DNA of 64,000 nucleotides from Alkalihalophilus pseudofirmus (GCF_029094545.1 NZ_CP117835.1:2274001-2338000), one strand, 5' to 3'. Shown: positions 26,472 to 35,709, numbered from the stretch's first letter. Notes: generated by a model not told the origin, from the sequence alone. A program made the numbers and translations.

Positions 26472-27440
26472 TTATACATGTTGAATATACCATTCTATCG
26501 TTTCCCTCAAGCCCTTATATACATCTACTTTAGGGTTATACCCTAAAATCTTCTGTGCTTTTGATATATCAGCTTTTGATTGTAAGATATCCCCTTCTCT
26601 TGAAGGACCATAGATTGGTTTAATTTCTTTGCCAAGTAGAGAGCTCACATAGAGATATAGTTCATTTATAGAAATATTTGTACCATATGCAATATTAAAA
26701 CTTTCACCATTAGCTGTATCTGTTGATAAACAAGATAATAAATTTGCTTCTATGACATTATCAATGTAGGTGAAATCTCTAGTTTGTGTTCCATCTCCAT
26801 TAATTTTAGGAGCTTTATTTTCTAGTAAATATTTAATAAATATAGGGATGACTGCTGCATATGTTGAGTGTGGATCTTGCCTCTTACCAAAGACATTAAA
26901 ATATCTTAAACCAATTGTCTGAAGACCAAACAAATCAAAATAGTTCTTTGCATAAAGTTCGTTGACTTTCTTTGTGATTGCATAAGGAGAAAGAGGGTTC
27001 CCTTCATTTCCTTCAACTTTGGGCAATCTAATATCATCACCGTAAACAGATGAGGAAGATGCATAGACAAACTTATTTATGTTATTTCGTTTTGAAGCCT
27101 CTAACATATTTAATGTACCGTGTATATTAATTCGATCATATATTAAAGGTATTTTTATTGACCTTGGTACAGACCCCCAAGCAGCCTGATGTAAGACAAA
27201 ATCAATATTCTCTGTTGCTTTCAAACACACATTAAAATCCTCAATTGTCCCATTAATAAATTCTATATCAAATTTTGATTTTAGGTAGTCTATATTCTCT
27301 ATTCTTCCATTTGAATAATCATCTAAAACCCTAACTTCAAAACCATTATTTAAAAGAAATTCTGCAATATTACTTCCAATAAAACCAGCACCACCAGTGA
27401 CTAAGAAACGCGCACTTTTATTAAACCTTTTAATATCCAT
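26472..27440 (-). CDS. NAD-dependent sugar-nucleotide epimerase
   Basis: An extended SDR of 322 aa close to UDP-GlcNAc/UDP-glucose 4-epimerases of the WbpP/TviC type. It has TGGAGFIGSN near the start, SSSSVYG with the catalytic Ser, catalytic Tyr and Lys in YAITK, and DFTYIDNV. It is more AT-rich than the operons on both sides, like the glycosyltransferase genes at 52-60 kb. The ribosome binding site is GGAGTGAG. A perfect sigma-K promoter motif lies 70 bp upstream, so it is probably expressed in the mother cell for coat or crust sugar synthesis. Confidence 0.9.
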   Translation of the reverse strand: MDIKRFNKSARFLVTGGAGFIGSNIAEFLLNNGFEVRVLDDYSNGRIENIDYLKSKFDIEFINGTIEDFNVCLKATENIDFVLHQAAWGSVPRSIKIPLIYDRINIHGTLNMLEASKRNNINKFVYASSSSVYGDDIRLPKVEGNEGNPLSPYAITKKVNELYAKNYFDLFGLQTIGLRYFNVFGKRQDPHSTYAAVIPIFIKYLLENKAPKINGDGTQTRDFTYIDNVIEANLLSCLSTDTANGESFNIAYGTNISINELYLYVSSLLGKEIKPIYGPSREGDILQSKADISKAQKILGYNPKVDVYKGLRETIEWYIQHV

Positions 27441-27790
27441 CTCTCACTCCAGTTTATATAACGACATATAATGGTTTTTACCCTACAAATAAAGAACCAC
27501 CTATATCGATAGTTTATGAAAGCAAGAAGATTTAGTGACTATTAATAACCTTTAAAAAAATTTTAGGTCTTTGTATGTAAGACAAATTTTCAGTGATAAT
27601 CTTTAACGAATATATTTGGCATTTAAAAGATATTGCAATCTCTAAAAAATTTGTTTATTAATCTGTTGCACAAAAATATCAATTAAAGGGATCTAGCATT
27701 TTCCTAATCCTAGCAAACTAGCCAAGTACTTATCTTTAGAGGCAGCAATTACCGCTATACTTACATAGTAAACCTTTTTATTATAGATTT
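27441..27790. other. 350-bp AT-rich intergenic region
   Basis: Between the divergent epimerase and LysM-CAP genes. The left part holds the predicted sigma-K promoter. Near the right end TATACT (27756-27761) is the best -10 for the LysM-CAP gene. I see no ORF or stable hairpin otherwise. Confidence 0.4.
27510..27536 (-). promoter_or_regulatory. predicted sigma-K promoter of the epimerase gene
   Basis: On the minus strand, AC, a 16-base spacer and CATAAACTA fit the sigma-K consensus (AC, 16-17 bases, CATAnnnTA) exactly. Confidence 0.6.
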
Positions 27791-28417
27791 ATGAGACATT
27801 TCAAACGATTTACCTCACTCTTTTTATTGTCCGTTGCCCTAGTCTTTGGTTTTGGTGGAACAGATGCCGAAGCTTCTACCACACACACTGTTTCACAAGG
27901 AGATACGATGTGGAAAATTGCTGTTCGCTATCAAGTGGGCGTAACAGAAATCATCCAAGCAAACCCGCAAGTATCTAATCCTAATGTGATCTATCCTGGC
28001 CAGCGCCTAACAATCCCTAGCGCATCAAGCTTTGTATCAATGGAAGAAGAAGTGATTCGTCTTGTGAACCAAGAACGTGCAAAACACGGCTTAAATCCAC
28101 TACAAAGCAACTGGGAATTATCACGTGTTGCTAGATTCAAGTCAGAGGATATGCGTGATAAAAACTACTTCAGCCATACATCACCAACATACGGAAGTCC
28201 GCATCAAATGATCCGTAATTTCGGGATTACATACCGCGCTTCAGGTGAAAACATCGCTGCTGGTCAAACTTCTGCACAGGCTGTGTTCAATGCTTGGATG
28301 AACAGCACAGGCCACCGTCAGAATATTCTTTCTTCAAACTATACACACATTGGTGTAGGTTATGCAAAAGGAGGTTCGTACGGTCACTATTGGACACAAA
28401 TGTTCATTGGCCGCTAA
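27791..28417 (+). CDS. secreted LysM-CAP domain protein
   Basis: A 208-aa exported protein. A signal peptide of about 28 residues (MRHFKRFTSLFLLS...AEA) precedes a LysM peptidoglycan-binding domain (HTVSQGDTMWKIAVRY to YPGQRLTIP) and a C-terminal CAP/SCP domain (EVIRLVNQERAKHGL, SHTSPTYGSPHQM, GENIAAGQ, GHRQNIL, YWTQMFIGR) like YkwD and SafA-associated proteins. It probably acts in the cell wall or spore coat. There is no recognisable Shine-Dalgarno before the ATG, which is unusual here. Confidence 0.92.
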   Translation: MRHFKRFTSLFLLSVALVFGFGGTDAEASTTHTVSQGDTMWKIAVRYQVGVTEIIQANPQVSNPNVIYPGQRLTIPSASSFVSMEEEVIRLVNQERAKHGLNPLQSNWELSRVARFKSEDMRDKNYFSHTSPTYGSPHQMIRNFGITYRASGENIAAGQTSAQAVFNAWMNSTGHRQNILSSNYTHIGVGYAKGGSYGHYWTQMFIGR

Positions 28418-28446
28418 AAGCGAGGGGATTCCCCTCGCTTTTTTTG
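28418..28446 (+). terminator. terminator of the LysM-CAP gene
   Basis: Stem AAGCGAGGGG/CCCCTCGCTT with a T7 tail. Confidence 0.92.
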
Positions 28447-28515
28447 TTGCTTAATCATCTCGCTTCTCATCGAAACTAAAAAAGGCTAAGATCATAGGTA
28501 AGGAGTGATTACTAT

Positions 28516-29661
28516 ATGATTATGTGGCTTCTTCTATTTACTTGCCTTTTTTGGCTGATCATTTTAATAGATGCAGCGATTGGAATGAGAAAGATTGATC
28601 GATTAGAAGATGTAAGTGTGGAAATGTTCGATGACGCTCCCCTTATATCCATTATTATTGCTGCTAGAAATGAAGAAACAGGTATATCTGCTAGTCTCTA
28701 TTCACAGCTAAAACAAAGCTACCCAGCACTAGAATGGATCGTCGTGAATGACCGTTCTACAGACCTTACCCGCGAGCATATTGAATCTATTCGTAAAACA
28801 GATGCGAGAATAACCCCTATCCATATAGAGGAGCTTCCACAAGGCTGGCTTGGTAAAAATCATGCGCTGTATCAGGGGTACAAAAAAGCAAAAGGAGTCT
28901 ATCTTTTATTTACGGATGCAGATATTATCTATCAGCCTGATACAATTGAAAAGGCGATGAACTACGTGAAGAAAAACGATATCGATCATCTCACGCTTGC
29001 ACCGAACATGAATGTGAAACGATTTTGGCCTAAGGCGTTTATTTCGTTTTTCTTATTTGGATTTTCCTTCTTTAAAAGACCGTGGATGGCCAATGTTGAT
29101 TCAAGTAAATCCGCCATCGGGATTGGTGCTTTTAATTTAGTTTCAAAGAAGGCTTACGAATCAATCGGTGGTCATCAAGCAATTAAAGAGCGGCCTGACG
29201 ATGATTTGATGCTTGGGGTCCTTTTGAAACAAAAAAGATATAAGCAGAGGATGGTCACGGCGCTCAATCACCTCGAAGTAGAATGGTATGCGACTTTAAA
29301 AGAGGCATTTGTAGGCCTTGAGAAAAACACATTAGCAGGACTCTATTATCGATATTCCATGGTCGCTCTTGCAGTAAGCGGTGTATTTATCACCCATGTT
29401 TTCCCATTATTTACCTTATTTTCAAACTCTGAACTCGTCCGTATGTTATCTATTCTTAGTATCGTGTTGATTGCTAGTGTGTACATGCAGACCGTTCATA
29501 AGATGACAAAAGGGGCCCTTAAGTCTCTTCCTGTCCTCCCCGTTACTGCTCTTCTTTTTATTTACTGTATTGCCCGTGCCGCCTTTCTTACTGCCTATCG
29601 GGGCGGGATTGTATGGAGAGGAACGTTCTATTCGATCAAAGAGCTTCGTCAAAAAAACTAG
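28516..29661 (+). CDS. membrane-anchored family 2 glycosyltransferase
   Basis: A 381-aa GT2 enzyme. It has an N-terminal transmembrane segment (residues 2-22), the nucleotide-sugar domain (PLISIIIAARNEE, VVNDRSTD, FTDADI, a DDDL-like RPDDDLMLG) and two to three C-terminal transmembrane helices. The layout resembles carotenoid or lipid glycosyltransferases (CrtQ- and HpnB-like) of Bacilli, but no pigment genes are nearby, so the acceptor is unknown. The start is fixed by AAGGAGTGA. It is monocistronic and convergent with the GNAT gene. Confidence 0.85.
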   Translation: MIMWLLLFTCLFWLIILIDAAIGMRKIDRLEDVSVEMFDDAPLISIIIAARNEETGISASLYSQLKQSYPALEWIVVNDRSTDLTREHIESIRKTDARITPIHIEELPQGWLGKNHALYQGYKKAKGVYLLFTDADIIYQPDTIEKAMNYVKKNDIDHLTLAPNMNVKRFWPKAFISFFLFGFSFFKRPWMANVDSSKSAIGIGAFNLVSKKAYESIGGHQAIKERPDDDLMLGVLLKQKRYKQRMVTALNHLEVEWYATLKEAFVGLEKNTLAGLYYRYSMVALAVSGVFITHVFPLFTLFSNSELVRMLSILSIVLIASVYMQTVHKMTKGALKSLPVLPVTALLFIYCIARAAFLTAYRGGIVWRGTFYSIKELRQKN

Positions 29662-29687
29662 CCGTGCAATTAACGCATGGCTAGTTT
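29655..29687. terminator. bidirectional terminator
   Basis: Stem AAACTAGCCGTGC/GCATGGCTAGTTT between convergent genes, overlapping both stop regions. A run of A on the left and T-rich sequence on the right suit both strands. Confidence 0.75.
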
Positions 29688-30169
29688 ACTTTACGTCTAT
29701 AAAACTTTCGATCGACATGCACAATTGGGAATGACGAGGGCAAATCTGACTTTGTGATCTCTTCAAAATGATTCTTCTCATAGAACCGATGTGCCGCCTT
29801 AAATTCGTTTGTGGTTCCAAGATAGATTACGTCAAATTCGTTCGCTTTTGCCCATTCAAGTGCATACTCTAAAAGCCTGGCTGCAATGTTGTAACGAGAT
29901 CCTCTATACTCTTTTTTTACAAACATTTTTCTAAGGGCCAACACCCCGTCTTCTACTTTAAGAAAACTGACCGTCCCTACCACTTCATCTTCAATAGCAG
30001 CTGTCCAAAAATTCCCGCCTTCTTTGATGTAATGGCTATAGATATCTAATAAATCTGGCTGGTCAGCCGCGGTAATGGCAACTCCATATTCATCTTGCTG
30101 AATCGGTAAAATTAAGTTTAAAATCTGTTCTTTATTCTTTTCTTCGTATCCCTTGATGTCTACACTCAT
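29681..30169 (-). CDS. GNAT family N-acetyltransferase
   Basis: A 162-aa single-domain GNAT enzyme. The acetyl-CoA loop is in LRKMFVKKEYRGSRYNIAARLLEYAL (the usual Q/RxxGxG/A appears as RGSRYN), followed by NEFKAAHRFYEKNHF. The substrate is unknown. It is a single gene. Confidence 0.85.
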   Translation of the reverse strand: MSVDIKGYEEKNKEQILNLILPIQQDEYGVAITAADQPDLLDIYSHYIKEGGNFWTAAIEDEVVGTVSFLKVEDGVLALRKMFVKKEYRGSRYNIAARLLEYALEWAKANEFDVIYLGTTNEFKAAHRFYEKNHFEEITKSDLPSSFPIVHVDRKFYRRKVN

Positions 30170-30314
30170 GTTCTATCTGCTCCCCTTACACATTTACTCT
30201 TTCTAAATTCTTACATTTTACTATGTAAGCTGCTGTTTTCATAGTCTTTTATAGGATTTTTCTGCTATGTTCGTTATACTAGCAACATATAGCTTTAAAA
30301 AAGGAGTCATTAAG

Positions 30315-30620
30315 ATGAACAAAAAAGAGATAGAAGATAAGATTATTGGACAATATCAACAAGAAGAAAGCATGATGATCCTCGTCTTTGCACAGTGGTG
30401 TGTCAATCACGACCTAGACCCTGCTGACCTTTATAAGCGTGCTTACCCAAATCAAGGAGATAATCCAGCCCTTAAGCATGCCTTAGAATTAACAGTACCT
30501 AAAGAAGAAGCAGGTGAAGTAGATGATCAGACCTTGCTTGGAGTACTCTCTTTATTCGGCAATGATGATTTAGCCTTTGTCGTTACCGAAGAAATGAATA
30601 ACTTAAAGAAACGCAAATAG
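30315..30620 (+). CDS. conserved small hypothetical protein (101 aa)
   Basis: A 101-aa soluble, acidic protein starting MNKKEIEDKI, with no signal peptide, membrane segment or Cys cluster. Similar short proteins occur in other Bacillus, but I cannot assign a role. I start it at 30315, 8 bases after AAGGAG, not at an upstream ATG. A strong terminator follows. Confidence 0.75.
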   Translation: MNKKEIEDKIIGQYQQEESMMILVFAQWCVNHDLDPADLYKRAYPNQGDNPALKHALELTVPKEEAGEVDDQTLLGVLSLFGNDDLAFVVTEEMNNLKKRK

Positions 30621-30638
30621 ACAGCTATTTGCGTTTTT
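30609..30638 (+). terminator. rho-independent terminator
   Basis: Stem AAACGCAAATAG/CTATTTGCGTTT, overlapping the stop codon, with a T6 tail. Confidence 0.9.
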
Positions 30639-30726
30639 TGTCGAGTGAATGACATGCCTCCATCCTCTTCTTCGGAATATAATAAGGAAGAAAACACCAT
30701 TACTTCAAGTGAAGGGGACTAAATCC

Positions 30727-31542
30727 ATGAAGCTCAAACGCCTTCTCTATGTAAACATCCTCCTTATCACCTGCTTACTCATCTTTTCCCTGTATCAAAT
30801 GTATGTCGTAACCTCAGTCAAAGCGGCACTGTACCATGTTCAAAATGAGCTGCAAAACACTCAGTCAGAACTGTCTTATCTGCATTCTGAACTCTTCTCA
30901 TTAAGCGAAGATACTAATTGGCTGTCATACACGGACTATACAGCAGCCTACCCTGAAACATATGGGCCTCCTGTTACGATTACGATAAGCTGGTCTTTTT
31001 CAGAAAATGAATCTGAGTCCTCGGTCTTTTTAAGAAGCAGAGCCGTGGGTGAGTCTGAATGGCACACAGTAGATGCAATCCAATCAGATGAGCTCTTTTA
31101 TGAAGCAAGCTTTGATGTCCTACCTAACCTAGAATATGAATACCAAGTTGTGTCAAAGGGAGCCATAACCAGAAGTTCTGATATTGACTATGTGCCTGCT
31201 GACCTTTACCGACCGCAGCCGTTAACCATGGAGTTTAGCTCTTATACTCATACAAATAATGATATCCTCTCAGCTTACGAGGCAGCGTTTTCTATACCTG
31301 CTAATCAGCCAGACTATTTCAAAGCAACCAAAGCCCAGGCCATTGTGACCGATAAAGACGGAGAGATTTCAAAGGTGCCGCTTACTAAGAATAAGAATGG
31401 AAGCTTAGAACAATGGACTCTTCAGATTAGCGGACTGCAAATAAGAGAAATTAAATTAGAGGTTACGTACGGAAATAGCAAAAGACATACACGGATGATT
31501 TATCCGTATGAAGACTATGAATTTGACCATTTTTATGATTGA
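30727..31542 (+). CDS. membrane-anchored hypothetical protein
   Basis: A 271-aa protein with a Lys/Arg start, one transmembrane segment (about residues 7-27), a short predicted coiled coil (HVQNELQNTQSELSYLHSEL) and an extracellular region of about 200 residues that may be beta-rich. No family is recognised. The start at 30727 follows GAAGGGGAC; a longer reading from 30649 would place an unlikely basic tail before the membrane segment. It may be a signal-anchored envelope protein. Confidence 0.65.
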   Translation: MKLKRLLYVNILLITCLLIFSLYQMYVVTSVKAALYHVQNELQNTQSELSYLHSELFSLSEDTNWLSYTDYTAAYPETYGPPVTITISWSFSENESESSVFLRSRAVGESEWHTVDAIQSDELFYEASFDVLPNLEYEYQVVSKGAITRSSDIDYVPADLYRPQPLTMEFSSYTHTNNDILSAYEAAFSIPANQPDYFKATKAQAIVTDKDGEISKVPLTKNKNGSLEQWTLQISGLQIREIKLEVTYGNSKRHTRMIYPYEDYEFDHFYD

Positions 31543-31624
31543 AGCATCTCTAATATTTCATAGCGCAATTGTAATTTAATGTTAAAACAGGCGTGGAAGA
31601 CAAAAATTCTTAGGGGGACGTTTC

Positions 31625-31849
31625 TTGGAGGAGAAAAAAACAAGGTTATCAGTGACAGGCGCAATCGTTCTATTAAGTATTACGATATTATTTTCTTCAT
31701 GTAATATATCAAGTGCAATTAGAGACACTCAACCAAACTACACAGGCAATGACACGTATTATTATGAATTAGATTATGAATTAAACAGATTCAATGAGAA
31801 TTTTGAAGAACTTATAAAAACCCTTCAAGAGAATAATGAGCGTGAATAA
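31625..31849 (+). CDS. small predicted lipoprotein (74 aa)
   Basis: Starts at TTG 31625, a few bases after AGGGGGAC. An N-terminal hydrophobic stretch ends in LFSSC (a plausible lipobox at about residue 26), then an acidic Tyr/Asn-rich tail of about 48 residues. No family is known. It is close behind the previous gene (82 bp) but has its own ribosome binding site. The short length and uncertain start keep confidence moderate. Confidence 0.5.
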   Translation: MEEKKTRLSVTGAIVLLSITILFSSCNISSAIRDTQPNYTGNDTYYYELDYELNRFNENFEELIKTLQENNERE

Positions 31850-31928
31850 TAAGCTTTGGGTAAAAGAGATGAGTAAAGGAAAAGCTGGGAAGAAAAACAC
31901 ATCATATTCCTATAGTAGTTATTGATTT

Positions 31929-32048
31929 ACGCTGCAGGTACTCGCTTTCCGCGGGCGGTCCGGAAGCCTCCTCGTCGCTTTGCTCCTGTGGGGTCTTCCC
32001 TGGCCACGCACATCCCGCAGGAGTCTCGCACCTTCCGCTCCAATCAAC
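31929..32048 (+). repeat. interspersed repeat, family A, full copy
   Basis: A GC-rich element of about 120 bp running ACGCTGCAGGTACTCGC to CCTTCCGCTCCAATCAAC, with internal near-symmetry (CCTCCTCGTCGC, CCTGTGGGGTCT, CCCGCAGGAGTC). Its first 35 bases recur inverted at 21985-22032. It has no plausible gene. Confidence 0.7.
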
Positions 32049-32195
32049 GGAGTGAGGAAATTGATAAGTGGGACCTCTCATTTATACTAGTCTTTAAAAC
32101 AAAATTACATCCTAAGTTGCAGATAAGAACAATGTTGTTTTGAACTGACTCGTAATTACATCATTCCACTAAATATCTCTACAAAGGAATAATCC

Positions 32196-32314
32196 AGCGG
32201 ATGAAATATACGTAGACTTCTGCAGGGACTAGAGCAGGAGTGAGATCCCGGAGGGCAATAGCCCGAGGAAGCTCACTAGCTCCCCGCGAAAAGCGAAGTA
32301 TATTTCAGGAGCGG
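32196..32314 (-). repeat. interspersed palindromic repeat, family B, copy 3 (inverted)
   Basis: A full family B element in the opposite orientation: AGCGGATGAAATATACG at its left end and TATATTTCAGGAGCGG at its right. With the family A copy 150 bp before it, it fills most of the 560-bp gene-free stretch 31850-32412. Confidence 0.75.
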
Positions 32315-32412
32315 AATACTTCAGCGCCTTTGTCATGTTTTACTCCCCACATAATTTTTGTGTCTCGACCTCGTCATAATATGCTTATTGTTCTTAGTAG
32401 CGCTCCTAAGCT

Positions 32413-33564
32413 TTAAAAGAAATCATAAAAGTAAGGTGTTGATTGTGGGATGAGTAGCTCTAGCTGATTTAGCTGTTCGTCTGTTGCATCAAGCAGGCCG
32501 GATGCGTTTAACTCAGCCGGACGCTTGTAGCCAAAGCAAAGTGCTGCCAGCGATTGAACCGTTAACGTGACACCCTCTTTAATCGGCTTTTGTGATTTAA
32601 CGCCTTTTTTATTGAATAGAAATGATTGATTATTCCACTCGGCAAATGAATCAGTTACATGGATAGTAAGCGGTTCTGCTAACTTAGTGTGATCCCACTC
32701 ATAGTTTGCGATAAATGCTTCCACATCAACAATCCTCACCATAAAGTAAGGCTTCACTTCAGCTTTTACTCTTGGTTCATCTAACGCAAAAAAGAGCGGT
32801 TCTCTCTCATGAGTAGTGAGGCTCACTTCCTCTACCATCGAATCATGCTGGCATATATAATTCCATAACCCCGTTCTTGCTTCTGCATTAAGAGCTATAA
32901 ATTCTTCAACGTCCATCTTTGAGTCCTTCACTGTATAAAGAAGATAACCTTTTGGACTTGTTGCTTTATCGTAATACACAGCGATATTCATATCCTTTAC
33001 AACCGTTTTCCACCAGTACGACTCTCGGATCAGCATACCTGAGAATTGGCTCGCATAGGTATTGTATACTTCAGTTAGGTCGGGATGCTCTTCCTCTGTG
33101 GTGAATCGTTTGATGCTCCCAGCAGTATTGCCGATCCTTTTGAGGTCACTCTTTTTAAGGGTGGTCATTAGACGGTTTGTGAAAAGCTCCCACCCGTATG
33201 TTCGATAAAACGGAACTGAAAAAGGATGAAGCATCGAGATCGTCAAGCCTTTTTCTCTCATCTCACAAAGAGAGTGATGCAGCAGTGCCTTCACATGGCC
33301 GCTTCTGCGATATTCAGGATATGTTGCAACCCCGGCTACCCCTCCCATCTTCCACTTGTTACCTTGCAAATAGATATGATGCGGAAGAAGATGAAGCTTT
33401 GAGGCCAGCTTTTCCTCCTCATTAATTCCATATACAATATGATGATGGTTCATCCTTTGCTTTAATTCCTCTATTCGTTCCTTTGATACTTTATATTGAA
33501 AGGCATATTCTGATAAATTAATAGCTTCTATATATTGCTCACTTTGTATAATCTTAATGTTCAT
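32413..33564 (-). CDS. Eis-like GNAT acetyltransferase
   Basis: A 383-aa protein with the Eis-type layout: an N-terminal GNAT domain (VAGVATYPEYRRSGHVKALL holds the acetyl-CoA loop), a second GNAT-like region, and a C-terminal SCP2/sterol-carrier-like domain ending PYFYDFF, whose terminal carboxylate is catalytic in Eis. Eis relatives acetylate aminoglycosides or protein lysines. The start at 33564 is fixed by GGAGG 7 bases upstream. It is monocistronic. Confidence 0.88.
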   Translation of the reverse strand: MNIKIIQSEQYIEAINLSEYAFQYKVSKERIEELKQRMNHHHIVYGINEEEKLASKLHLLPHHIYLQGNKWKMGGVAGVATYPEYRRSGHVKALLHHSLCEMREKGLTISMLHPFSVPFYRTYGWELFTNRLMTTLKKSDLKRIGNTAGSIKRFTTEEEHPDLTEVYNTYASQFSGMLIRESYWWKTVVKDMNIAVYYDKATSPKGYLLYTVKDSKMDVEEFIALNAEARTGLWNYICQHDSMVEEVSLTTHEREPLFFALDEPRVKAEVKPYFMVRIVDVEAFIANYEWDHTKLAEPLTIHVTDSFAEWNNQSFLFNKKGVKSQKPIKEGVTLTVQSLAALCFGYKRPAELNASGLLDATDEQLNQLELLIPQSTPYFYDFF

Positions 33565-33681
33565 TCTTAATCCTCCGCTGGTTAAATTATGCCGTACCCT
33601 TACTGATTCGAGATGCAGCCTCTCAATTCCTCTTAGCTTTACCAAGTCCTGCCCTTGCAAGAATAGACAACATTCCGTTAT

Positions 33682-33738
33682 AGTAAACTAGCACAACAGT
33701 AAAGTAGCATAATAGTAAAGTAGCATAATAGTAAAGTA
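33682..33738. repeat. 16-bp tandem repeat upstream of the HAD gene
   Basis: AGTAAAGTAGCATAAT occurs twice exactly, preceded by a variant copy (AGTAAACTAGCACAAC) and followed by a half copy. It ends 17 bases before the ATG at 33756, so it forms the leader. Confidence 0.85.
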
Positions 33739-33755
33739 CGAAAGGATTTTTCATC

Positions 33756-34589
33756 ATGACTGATATAAATAAAGAGTATAAAATGATTGTCCTAGATTTA
33801 GATGATACGTTGCTTAGAGATAACCACACGATCTCCAGCCGTACGAAAGAAGCATTAATGCAGGCACAGAAAAACGGCGTAAAAGTCGTACTTGCTTCAG
33901 GCAGACCAACATACGGGATGGTTCCTATTGCTAACGAGTTAAAACTTGCTGATTACGGAAGCTTTATTCTATCGTTTAACGGAGCTAAAATCATTAACTC
34001 CAAAACGAATGAAGAAATGTACAGTAGCACATTATCTCCCGAACAGCTCCATGAGTTGTATCATGTCAGCCAGCGTGAAAATGTCGGGATCCACACATAT
34101 ATGGAAAATGACATTGTTACGGAAGCTAATAACGAATATACGATGATCGAAGGCGAAATTACAGGAATGCCAGTAATTGAAGTCGAGCGTTTTGTTGATG
34201 CGGTTGATGAACCTTGTGTAAAAGCATTAATGGTCGGTCATCCCGATCGTTTAGTAGAGGTAGAAAAGAAGCTTCAAGAAGAGTTTCGCGGCCAGCTTAG
34301 CGTGATGCGCTCAAAGCCTTATTTTCTTGAATTTACAGAAGATGGTGTGACAAAAGGAGCGAGCTTGCACAGCTTGATCACAAAGCTTGGAATTAAGCAA
34401 GAAGAGGTTATCGCAATGGGCGACAGCTACAATGATCAGACGATGATTGAGTTTGCAGGCCTTGGTGTCGCAATGGGCAATGCCCCTGATGACATTAAAG
34501 AGATTGCCGATTATGTAACAGACACGAATATGAATGACGGTGTAGCTAAAGTAGTTGAAGAGTTTGTACTTAATAAGGTTACCAAATAA
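33756..34589 (+). CDS. Cof-type HAD phosphatase
   Basis: A cytoplasmic HAD-superfamily sugar-phosphate phosphatase of 277 aa (Cof/YxeH group). Motif I is VLDLDDTLL with the nucleophile Asp, motif II is SGR, and motif IV is GDSYNDQTMIEFA. A type II cap domain fills the middle. Substrates are usually promiscuous sugar phosphates or FMN. The leader is made of tandem 16-bp repeats. Confidence 0.9.
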   Translation: MTDINKEYKMIVLDLDDTLLRDNHTISSRTKEALMQAQKNGVKVVLASGRPTYGMVPIANELKLADYGSFILSFNGAKIINSKTNEEMYSSTLSPEQLHELYHVSQRENVGIHTYMENDIVTEANNEYTMIEGEITGMPVIEVERFVDAVDEPCVKALMVGHPDRLVEVEKKLQEEFRGQLSVMRSKPYFLEFTEDGVTKGASLHSLITKLGIKQEEVIAMGDSYNDQTMIEFAGLGVAMGNAPDDIKEIADYVTDTNMNDGVAKVVEEFVLNKVTK

Positions 34590-34603
34590 ATAGGTTTATT
34601 ATA

Positions 34604-34638
34604 GAGGCTGCCACAATTCATGCGGCCGGCCTCTTTTT
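34604..34638 (+). terminator. terminator of the HAD gene
   Basis: Imperfect stem AGAGGCTGCC/GGCCGGCCTCT followed by T5. Confidence 0.65.
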
Positions 34639-34652
34639 CATTTCAATCTAAT

Positions 34653-34790
34653 CAGCGCAATAACTCTCTGAATAGCGACAATTCCGCGTAACACTGACAC
34701 ATAGAATGTTTGAATAGGTGCAATACGTTGGGAGTGACGCAATTAAGTAAGGAACCAGCACGAAAGGACAAGAGATAGGCACAATCCCCT
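34653..34790. repeat. degenerate 21-bp periodic repeat, locus 2
   Basis: GCGCAATAA-like cores lie near 34655, 34675, 34696, 34718, 34736, 34757 and 34778, spaced 18-22 bp, with TGAAT before several of them. This is the same unit as at 753-920. It occupies the gene-free stretch between the HAD terminator and yeeI. Confidence 0.6.
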
Positions 34791-34984
34791 CTGCAACCTA
34801 CATATAAAACGCTTAAAACCATACAATTGTTTGATAGTTCACTAGACTATTAGCGTTGCCCTGCCTCTTCATTCACATCCTTTCACCTAAAATTAGGCAT
34901 TCCTTGTTTCCTTCACAAAAGGATGATGTATAATAGAGGACGTATTAAGAAGAAGAAACTTATTTCGGAAAGTGAGTGTTCACG

Positions 34985-35704
34985 ATGGGTCGTAAATGGA
35001 ACAATATTAAAGAGAAAAAAGCGGCAAAAGATAAAAATACGAGCCGAATCTATGCAAAATTCGGCCGTGAAATTTATGTGGTAGCTAGACAAGGCGAGCC
35101 TGACCCGGAATTAAATCAGGCATTGAAATTTGTTCTTGAGCGTGCTAAAACGTACAATGTTCCAAAACATATTATTGAACGCGCGATCGAAAAAGCAAAA
35201 GGCGGAACAGAAGAAAACTTTGATGAGCTTCGTTATGAAGGCTTCGGCCCGAGCGGCTCGATGATTATCGTTGACGCCCTGACAAATAATGTAAACCGCA
35301 CCGTAGCTGAAGTTCGTGCAGCTTTCAGCAAAAACAGCGGAAATATGGGTGTAAGCGGCTCGGTTGCGTATATGTTTGATGAGACAGCTGTTATTGGGTT
35401 AGAAGGTAAAACGGCTGATGAAGCTCTTGAACTATTAATGGAAGCAGATGTAGATGTGCGTGATATCATTGAAGAAGACGAGTCAGTCATTACATATGCA
35501 GCACCTGATCAATTCCACGCTGTACTTGAAGCCTTCAAACAAGCAGGAGTTGAAGACTTTACTGTCACTGAGATTACGATGCTTGCGCAAAGTGAAGTTG
35601 AACTGACTGGTGATGATCTAGTTCAATTTGAAAAGATTATTGACACATTAGAAGATTTAGAAGATGTACAGCATGTCCACCATAATGTGGATCTAGTTGA
35701 ATAA
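34985..35704 (+). CDS. yeeI: YebC/TACO1 family protein YeeI
   Basis: A 239-aa YebC/TACO1 family protein. It begins [13 protein letters not shown], matching the YeeI branch rather than the YrbC branch (which starts MAGHSKW). Family members act as transcription factors or relieve ribosome stalling; recent work links YebC-type proteins to proline-rich stalls. The three-domain layout is intact. I use the ATG at 34985, which agrees with family N-termini, not an upstream codon. A terminator follows. Confidence 0.93.
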   Translation: MGRKWNNIKEKKAAKDKNTSRIYAKFGREIYVVARQGEPDPELNQALKFVLERAKTYNVPKHIIERAIEKAKGGTEENFDELRYEGFGPSGSMIIVDALTNNVNRTVAEVRAAFSKNSGNMGVSGSVAYMFDETAVIGLEGKTADEALELLMEADVDVRDIIEEDESVITYAAPDQFHAVLEAFKQAGVEDFTVTEITMLAQSEVELTGDDLVQFEKIIDTLEDLEDVQHVHHNVDLVE

Positions 35705-35709
35705 GGATA

